From an uncultured Bacteroidota bacterium (GTDB lineage Bacteria; Bacteroidota; Bacteroidia; Chitinophagales; Saprospiraceae): a DNA stretch of 13,132 nucleotides. This document shows, one piece after another, positions 7,464 to 13,132 of the stretch. The DNA lies in the NCBI GenBank assembly GCA_937952445.1, contig CALGAA010000221.1, positions 1 through 13,132 of the forward strand, written 5' to 3'. The position numbers and the translations under genes are program-made. The notes beneath the pieces were generated by a model that saw only the letters and a list, made by a program, of their open reading frames with translations, had not been told where the DNA came from and ran no database searches. Position 1 is the first letter of the stretch. Every line of letters begins with the position of its first letter.

Positions 7464-9218
7464 TTAATATCCGGGATTCTGGGTGTAATTTCCTTTCGCC
7501 CAGTTGATCTGTGGCTGCGGAATCGGTAGATATTCATCGCGCCCTTTCGTAAATCGGGCCGGATCCATCCAGGAAAATCTGGTCCTTTCAATTGCAAAAT
7601 ACGAATTCATCGTTTCTTCGAGGGTTCCCCACCGTTGAAGATCAAAAAATCGGCGGCCTTCCCCTGCCATTTCCAGGCGATTTTCCCATACCATGGCTTT
7701 CCACGCAAATTCTTTATCCCACGTACAATTCTCTCCCGGTCGGTATATATCAACGTGGTAATCCAGCGAAGGATTCCCATCAGCGTCTACCAATCTATCC
7801 GTACTATTAGCAGCTCTTTCCCGTATTTTGTTGATCGGCTCCAAAGCCTCATCCCAGCGATCCAGTTGGATCAACACTTCGGCTTTCCACAGCAACACCT
7901 CGTCGTACCGAATCATCCTTTTGTTCATGGAATTAAATTGCCATCCATCGTACAGAAGGCAGTCACAATCGGGATGGACAAGTTCTTTTACAGATTTGAA
8001 GTAGCCGTATTCGTCGCTGTTGCGGACCCCGGATTCATCAAAAATCAAATGGGGATCATACTTCCAGGGAAGCCCCGGGGCAGCGATGGTATGGCTGAAC
8101 CTCGGATCAAACTGATTGTTCTGAAGGTAGTTCTCATCGTCCTGATAACTGACTTCGTTATAGGAGTCAAAAAGGGGAAGCCCATCCTCGCCGGTTTTAA
8201 AAGCGTTGCCCATGGTATAACTGATGTGGTGAAATCCACAACAGATAAAGCCACCCCAGTTAAACGGATGATTCAGGCCTTCGCTCCGATTTATTTTACC
8301 CCCAGTAGGGCTGTCATCATCGATGGAATACTGAATTTCCCATATCGATTCTTTTGTGTTGTTGTCGTACGCCCGGATAAAATTTTCAGCGAAATCGGGC
8401 TGCAGACCGACTTTCCCGCCTTCCTGGCTGGTCAGCTTGTTCAGGTACTCCAGCGATTCTTCCAACCGGCTTCGGTTGATATTAATGACAGCATGGGAGT
8501 CGTCCTGTTCGTACGCCATAAACATCAGCGTCCGGGCTACCATCGCTGTAGCTGCATTTTTATCAACCCGACCGAGATCGGGCTGGGTTTCCGGAAGCAA
8601 CATCTCCGCTTTTTTGAAATCTTCCAACAGCCTTTCCCACAAATATTGATCATTGGGTTGTTCCAGGTCTCTGTTGGCTACCGCCTCAAATTCAGCCGTA
8701 CCACCCACCACATTTTCATCGATATAGGGCATGTATTTGAAAAATTGCTTCAACCTGAAATGGACGAACGAACGAAGAAAATACATTTCCCCCAGCCGCG
8801 CATTTTTGACGGGGTATTCTTCTTCTGTCATTTCGCTTATTTTCTGAATAGCCGTGTTGCATCGCTGTATAATCTGATACGATACATACCAGGGATAATC
8901 CAGGGGCCAGCCGTTGGCGTGAACATTGACGAAGGTTTCCATATCGTGCCAGCCATCACCATCCCAGGTTCCTCCGCCCCCTTTGTACGAATCATCTGCG
9001 CGGAGTGAGCCTGTCCACCACGGCGAAAACGGGGAATCCCAGGAAGGAATATCCGTGATCCGGGCGTAAGCCGCCGTAACAAAACCTTCCATATCCTCCG
9101 GATTGGTCAGCAATGTTTCGTCCAACACCTGTTTGGGCGGTATATCGAGGTAAGAATCACAATTGGTGGTGAACAGAACAACAAAGACGAGTAATATTGG
9201 GTATTTATATTTTTTCAT
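7464..9218 (-). CDS. SusD/RagB-family outer-membrane lipoprotein
   Basis: This 584-residue surface lipoprotein forms the lid over its SusC partner and binds the ligand before import. I chose the ATG at 9218-9216. It gives a compact signal peptide (MKKYKYPILLVFVVLFTTNC, Cys20), and it starts 10 bases after the SusC stop. An ATG 33 bases upstream would overlap SusC and add 11 residues before the signal. After the Cys comes DSYLDIPPKQVLDETLLTNPEDM, the usual SusD opening, and then the helical repeat region. The C-terminal SusD signature is plain: WENRLEMAGEGRRFFDLQRWG, and the end DEYLPIPQPQINWAKGNYTQNPGY. The length is normal. The inserts typical of SusD proteins decide ligand choice and do not reveal the ligand here. 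Linked to SusC upstream and the copper-domain dehydrogenase 78 bases downstream. Confidence 0.96.
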   Translation of the reverse strand: MKKYKYPILLVFVVLFTTNCDSYLDIPPKQVLDETLLTNPEDMEGFVTAAYARITDIPSWDSPFSPWWTGSLRADDSYKGGGGTWDGDGWHDMETFVNVHANGWPLDYPWYVSYQIIQRCNTAIQKISEMTEEEYPVKNARLGEMYFLRSFVHFRLKQFFKYMPYIDENVVGGTAEFEAVANRDLEQPNDQYLWERLLEDFKKAEMLLPETQPDLGRVDKNAATAMVARTLMFMAYEQDDSHAVININRSRLEESLEYLNKLTSQEGGKVGLQPDFAENFIRAYDNNTKESIWEIQYSIDDDSPTGGKINRSEGLNHPFNWGGFICCGFHHISYTMGNAFKTGEDGLPLFDSYNEVSYQDDENYLQNNQFDPRFSHTIAAPGLPWKYDPHLIFDESGVRNSDEYGYFKSVKELVHPDCDCLLYDGWQFNSMNKRMIRYDEVLLWKAEVLIQLDRWDEALEPINKIRERAANSTDRLVDADGNPSLDYHVDIYRPGENCTWDKEFAWKAMVWENRLEMAGEGRRFFDLQRWGTLEETMNSYFAIERTRFSWMDPARFTKGRDEYLPIPQPQINWAKGNYTQNPGY

Positions 9219-9228
9219 GATGTAGGTT

Positions 9229-12200
9229 TTAGAAGGTAACATTAAGGCCAAAAGTCATGGTCAGCGGGGTTAAATAGCCGTAACCAGGCATTTCAGGATC
9301 GAAACTTGTGAATTTATCTGCGCCCCAGCTTTTCTTAAAGGTCAGAACGTTTTTCGCAGCCAGGTACAGCCTCAGGTGTCGCATCGCCATTGAACCCGAT
9401 AGAGATTCGGGCAAAGTGTATCCCAATTCGATGTTCCGAAGTTTGAGATATGATCCGTTCTCGACAAAATAGCTGGATAGCCGGATTTCGGCGTTTTGGT
9501 TGGAATTGGAGATGGCCGGATTGTCCGAATTGGGGTTGTCAAAATACCAACCATCCAGGATTTTAACCTCGTGGTTTTTATGGGCAGGGACGCTAATATT
9601 CCACAGGGTGGCTTCGTATTTCCAACTGTTCTGGACCATGTTACCAAATACCCCCTGGAAAAACACATTGAGATCAAAATTGCGGTATCCAAAATCAAAG
9701 GTCATCCCACCGAAGAAGTCCGGGTCGAGTACACCGATGTAGTCGCGGTCTGTGAGTTCTTCGACCCTTCCATCCCCGTTCAGATCAAGGTATCGCAACC
9801 GCCCTACTGCCTTGCCATTCTGTTCGGCGTGGGCTTCGACTTCCGCTTCAGATTTGAATATCCCGTCGGAGACCAGCCCGTACAGAATGTTCGGGGTTTT
9901 TCCGATCACGTTATCTTCCATTCCATCGCCGGGATATTTGTTGATCACGTTTTCCGGAATGCTCACGATTTCGGTTTTATAGGACCCCAGGTTTACCGAG
10001 AAGGAATAGGTAAAATCGCGTATGGGGTCGTTGTTAAAACCAAGTTCAAATTCAAAACCCCGGTTGTTCATATCGGCACCATTTATCCAGGGCTCGCCTC
10101 CCTCTCCCAATGCAGCGATATACGGTGTCTGGACGAGGATGTCGTAGGTTTCCTTGTAATAATATCCGATGGAGCCATTGAGCCTGTAATCGAACAAGCT
10201 AAAATCGATAGCCAGGTCGGTTTGGGTGGTGGTTTCCCATTTCAAATCGGGATTACCGAGCCAGGTCCGGTGATATCCGGAATAAAGATGCCCGGTTTCA
10301 TTTCCGGCGATGGGGTAAGAAGTCGCAAAATAATTGGTCGAAAAAGGTGTGGAGGTATAGCCCCGGGGCAGACCCTGGACGCTACCATTGGCTCCCCAGC
10401 CGGCCCGCAATTTAAGATCGGAAACAAATTCGACGTTGTCCATAAAGCTTTCTTCTCCAATCCTCCATCCGGCAGAAACCGCAGGGAAAACGCCGTATCG
10501 GTTGTTCACTCCAAACAAGGACGATCCATCCCTTCTCAGGGTGGCCGATATCAGGTATTTGCCCAGGTAGGCGTAGTTGGCTTTCCCGAACAATGAATAA
10601 TAGACGTATTCATCTGCCGAGCTACCCAGAGAGTATTTATCCCCCGTGGTCACGTTGAGGTGGGCAAAATCCCGGTCTTCCAGATAAACCCCTTCCCGAC
10701 GCGCTGAAAATCCTTCCTGCACAAATCGGGTGAATTCGGTACCGGCGACCACATCGAGGGTATGATTGGTTTTGCTAAGGTTGTAAGAAAGGGTATTTGT
10801 CCATACATAGCTTAACGGGTGTGACTGGTTGTTGGACACATAGTTTTCACCGTTGCTGCTGCGGCCTCCTGTTTCGGCCCATTCTTTTTCCAGGGTTCGC
10901 TGATAGGAATTTCCGTAGTCAACTCCCATCTGCGTTCGGGCAGAAATGCCGTTCCAGATATTGAGATCCAGGTAAATATTACCGATCACTTTAACGTAAT
11001 TGAAAATATTATTTTGGTTATCGGTCAACACCCGCACGGGGTTGGTAAAATCGTCGAAACCGGCGGCGCCTGCCCACCCGCCATTTTCATCGTACACCGG
11101 AACGGCAGGAGGGTTGATCATGGCCGACCAGGTCTGGTTTCCATCGCGCATCTGCAGGTAAGAAACGGCCAGATTTTCTCCGATTTTCAACCGGTTGTTG
11201 ATGACGTTGTACTCTGTATTCGCACGCAGTGAATACTGTCTGAAAAACGTATGGATCTGGGTGCCCTGATTATCGTAAAATCCGAGAGAAAACAGACTTT
11301 TGGATCGTTCAGTTCCAGATGAAATGGACAATTGATGGCTCGTCAACAGGGCGGGTTGGAGAATTTCGTCCAGCCAATTCGTATTGCTTCCCCGGACGGT
11401 TTGTTCATTATTTAACCAATCCGCGGGTTTGACATCGTCCAGGACCGCGATGCCATTATCATCCCGGTGCCAAACAAAATCGTACGTGGACGGCAAAGAA
11501 AGAGGAGTGCCATAAACCTGTTCGTCGTAGGCCTGTGCGCGGAAGGTGGCTATTCCATATTGCCGGGCGTCCATCAACTGGGGCAGATCCACCACTTTAT
11601 TCAAACCAATGCTGCCGTTGTACTCCACTTTTGTCACGCCCACTTCGCCCTTCTTCGTTTCGATCAATATTACACCTCCGGAAGCTCTGGCGCCATAAAT
11701 ACTGGCCGACGCCGCATCTTTGAGTACCTGGATGGACTGGATGTCACCCGCATTGATATCACGTAGATTCAGGTTTTCGGTGGGCATACCGTCCAGGACA
11801 ATGAGCGGGCGCACTGCTCCGGACAGGGAAGAAAGACCGCGGATTTGAATATTGACGCTCTCGGCTGGATTTCCTCCGTTGGTGGTAATGTGTACCCCGG
11901 CCAGTTTTCCCTGGAGGGATTTCATAATATTGGCGGAAGAATTTTTTTGAATATCACTTTCCGAGGCCAGCGCGATCGAACCCGTCAGGTCTTTTTTCCG
12001 TTGTGTCATATACCCCGTTACGATCACCTCATCCAGAAATTCAGAATTGGAGGTGAGTACAACGTCGATCGTGCTGCGGTTATTGACCGGAATTTCCTGG
12101 GTCTGATAGCCCACATATGACACGATTAATACGTCATTTTCGTCGATATCTTCCAGGGTAAATTTCCCCAATGCATCGGTGGCTGTCCCTTTAGAGCTCC

Positions 12201-12741
12201 CCCTGACCTGAATATTGACACCGACCAACGGCTCACCTTTTTCATCGGTGATGGTACCGGTTACGGTGAAAACAATCCGTTTTTGGGAAATATCCTTCAG
12301 ATTTTGGCTACTCAGGGGGGATACGACCATTTCTTTTCGGCTTGTCACCCCTTCCCGCTGATCCACGATATTTTGAAAATGAGTGATCATTTGTTTCATG
12401 GATTGAATTCCGGCTTTATTGTCCCGATAAACAGCCACAAACCGATCATCGAATATCTGATACCGGAGCTGGGTCTGCTTGAAAACCGCTTCCAGCGCAG
12501 TTTCCACTTTATCGTATTTCCCCGATTCATATTCTACGGTAACATCGGCAATAATTTCCCGGTCATAGTTGAAGAACACCCCATATTCCTGTCCGATGTA
12601 CTGAAATGCTTCTTCCAGGAGAATTCTCTCGACTACTGGCTCATTCCCAGCCTGGCTGTCTGGTAACTGCCAAATCATAAATGCGAATAGAAGTAAAGCC
12701 ATATTCCATTCGCTCAATTGTGTAAAAGATTTTATCTTCAT
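9229..12741 (-). CDS. SusC/RagA-family TonB-dependent transporter with STN signalling domain
   Basis: A 1170-residue outer-membrane transporter that imports SusD-bound ligand using TonB energy. I chose the ATG at 12741-12739, which gives a signal peptide (MALLLFAFMIW core, cleavage near SQA-GNE). A TTG-initiated frame 69 bases longer would start inside a hairpin. Residues about 38-106 are the STN domain, which contacts a FecR-type anti-sigma factor. About 159-230 is the carboxypeptidase-D-regulatory-like domain (GTITDEKGEPLVGVNIQVRG, then VLIVSYVGYQTQEI). The plug starts at EVIVTGY (about 238) and includes IQIRGLSSLSGAVRPLIVLD and VLKDAASASIYGARASGGVI. The barrel follows and ends in MTFGLNVTF with the usual terminal aromatic residue. 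The STN domain plus the adjacent FecR gene show that this is a signalling transporter likely to control its own operon. Confidence 0.97.
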   Translation of the reverse strand: MKIKSFTQLSEWNMALLLFAFMIWQLPDSQAGNEPVVERILLEEAFQYIGQEYGVFFNYDREIIADVTVEYESGKYDKVETALEAVFKQTQLRYQIFDDRFVAVYRDNKAGIQSMKQMITHFQNIVDQREGVTSRKEMVVSPLSSQNLKDISQKRIVFTVTGTITDEKGEPLVGVNIQVRGSSKGTATDALGKFTLEDIDENDVLIVSYVGYQTQEIPVNNRSTIDVVLTSNSEFLDEVIVTGYMTQRKKDLTGSIALASESDIQKNSSANIMKSLQGKLAGVHITTNGGNPAESVNIQIRGLSSLSGAVRPLIVLDGMPTENLNLRDINAGDIQSIQVLKDAASASIYGARASGGVILIETKKGEVGVTKVEYNGSIGLNKVVDLPQLMDARQYGIATFRAQAYDEQVYGTPLSLPSTYDFVWHRDDNGIAVLDDVKPADWLNNEQTVRGSNTNWLDEILQPALLTSHQLSISSGTERSKSLFSLGFYDNQGTQIHTFFRQYSLRANTEYNVINNRLKIGENLAVSYLQMRDGNQTWSAMINPPAVPVYDENGGWAGAAGFDDFTNPVRVLTDNQNNIFNYVKVIGNIYLDLNIWNGISARTQMGVDYGNSYQRTLEKEWAETGGRSSNGENYVSNNQSHPLSYVWTNTLSYNLSKTNHTLDVVAGTEFTRFVQEGFSARREGVYLEDRDFAHLNVTTGDKYSLGSSADEYVYYSLFGKANYAYLGKYLISATLRRDGSSLFGVNNRYGVFPAVSAGWRIGEESFMDNVEFVSDLKLRAGWGANGSVQGLPRGYTSTPFSTNYFATSYPIAGNETGHLYSGYHRTWLGNPDLKWETTTQTDLAIDFSLFDYRLNGSIGYYYKETYDILVQTPYIAALGEGGEPWINGADMNNRGFEFELGFNNDPIRDFTYSFSVNLGSYKTEIVSIPENVINKYPGDGMEDNVIGKTPNILYGLVSDGIFKSEAEVEAHAEQNGKAVGRLRYLDLNGDGRVEELTDRDYIGVLDPDFFGGMTFDFGYRNFDLNVFFQGVFGNMVQNSWKYEATLWNISVPAHKNHEVKILDGWYFDNPNSDNPAISNSNQNAEIRLSSYFVENGSYLKLRNIELGYTLPESLSGSMAMRHLRLYLAAKNVLTFKKSWGADKFTSFDPEMPGYGYLTPLTMTFGLNVTF

Positions 12742-12774
12742 CTCATCATTTTTAGAAATGTTAACATGTTGGGT

Positions 12775-12841
12775 AAGGAGTGAATCCTGACGTAATTCCT
12801 TCCCGGTCAAGTTCGGAATTACGAACCCCGATTCACTCCTT
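12775..12841 (-). repeat. Two-part inverted repeat (long hairpin) at FecR-SusC junction
   Basis: The outer arms AAGGAGTGAATC (12775-12786) and GATTCACTCCTT (12830-12841) are perfect 12-base reverse complements. Inside them, CGTAATTCC (12791-12799) and GGAATTACG (12815-12823) form a second perfect 9-base stem around a 15-base loop, with a 4/6-base internal loop between the stems. In the mRNA the outer stem takes in the last two sense codons and the stop of the FecR gene. It ends 33 bases before the SusC start. No run of U follows, so it is not a standard intrinsic terminator. Attenuation, mRNA processing or stability control, or a dispersed repeat element, are the likely roles. Confidence 0.8.
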
Positions 12842-13132
12842 CCTATTTTTTATAATAATTCCTCCTTCTTCAGAAGTATCAAATTCCAATTGCAAGGTTA
12901 CGCTCATCAGTTTTTCAATGGTTTCCCAGTTTTCGTAAGGGACCTCAAAATTGACCAGTCGTTCCAGTAGCCTGGGGTCTTCCACCTCAAATGATTTTCC
13001 ATAAATGTCTTCCATGCGCTGAAGCATATCGCCGAACCGCACATCATCAAATATCAGGATGCCATCTTTCCATTCGGTAATGGAAGAAGCCATATCTGCT
13101 CCCAGCCTGACCCATTCACGTGTCCGGGAAGA
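12833..13132 (-). CDS. FecR-family anti-sigma factor, C-terminal part (5' end missing)
   Basis: The frame is open from the window edge to a TGA at 12835-12833, giving the last 99 residues of a protein. It does not start at the internal ATG near 13093, because the frame continues upstream of it. The sequence has the typical end of a Bacteroidota FecR: EWKDGILIFDDVRFGDMLQRMEDIYGKSFEV, then VNFEVPYENWETIEKLMSVTLQLEF, and a short basic tail. This is the DUF4974-type domain that follows the FecR domain. It matches in layout the end of the left-hand FecR (WREGKLIFRDAPLEIVI). The gene is directly upstream of, and co-directional with, the STN-bearing SusC, so it is the likely signalling partner of that transporter. 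Its sigma factor gene would be expected just beyond the right edge. Confidence 0.9.
   Translation of the reverse strand, partial: SSRTREWVRLGADMASSITEWKDGILIFDDVRFGDMLQRMEDIYGKSFEVEDPRLLERLVNFEVPYENWETIEKLMSVTLQLEFDTSEEGGIIIKNRKE

Noticed and set aside
7635..9008. 457-codon open frame on the plus strand
   Set aside because: It lies wholly opposite the SusD gene, which has clear family motifs. The plus-strand translation shows no domain, signal or sensible composition, so it is a product of codon bias.
9496..10596. 366-codon open frame on the plus strand
   Set aside because: It is antisense to the SusC barrel, with no recognisable domain and no promoter or neighbouring genes on that strand.
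12742..12810. Possible longer SusC start (TTG at 12810)
   Set aside because: It would start inside the hairpin loop with a rare start codon and would put 23 polar residues before the signal peptide. The ATG at 12741 gives a normal signal peptide.
12830..12841. Hairpin arm resembles the anti-Shine-Dalgarno end of 16S rRNA, its partner a Shine-Dalgarno sequence
   Set aside because: The match is partial, no start codon sits at the right distance after AAGGAG on the minus strand, and Bacteroidota rarely use such sites. Probably coincidence.

Overview
The window is from a member of the Bacteroidota, at roughly half GC. The evidence is a SusC/SusD pair, FecR-type anti-sigma factors with the Bacteroidota C-terminal domain, an ECF sigma factor, many lipoproteins with SPII signal peptides, and the absence of clear Shine-Dalgarno sites. 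The class within the phylum cannot be decided from this sequence.

Left edge (1-1735): a FecR-type anti-sigma factor runs leftward off the window. It is divergent from a complete ECF sigma factor gene, with a 228-base shared upstream region between them. The sigma gene then converges on the right-hand operon with only 20 bases between the two stop codons.

Main part (1756-13132, all minus strand, read right to left): the tail of a second FecR anti-sigma factor; a TonB-dependent SusC transporter carrying the STN signalling domain; its SusD lipoprotein; a 959-residue lipoprotein with a blue-copper (cupredoxin) domain, a beta-sandwich, a PVC-type dehydrogenase-like propeller and a helical-repeat tail; a 357-residue lipoprotein of unknown function; and a DUF4185 lipoprotein, a family that includes D-arabinan-degrading glycoside hydrolases. 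The gaps are 91, 10, 78, 33 and 176 bases, so an operon is likely. It ends at the DUF4185 gene.

Inferred working: SusC and SusD capture and import a ligand, probably a glycan fragment. When SusC is loaded, its STN domain would signal through the right-hand FecR to a sigma factor lying outside the window. The three downstream lipoproteins would process the substrate outside the cytoplasm. No sugar kinase, isomerase or other cytoplasmic catabolic gene is present in the window. The most unusual points are the copper-domain dehydrogenase without a haem motif inside a SusCD locus, the unrecognised 357-residue lipoprotein, and a long two-part inverted repeat exactly at the FecR-SusC junction. No RNA genes, insertion sequences, CRISPR arrays or origins were seen.
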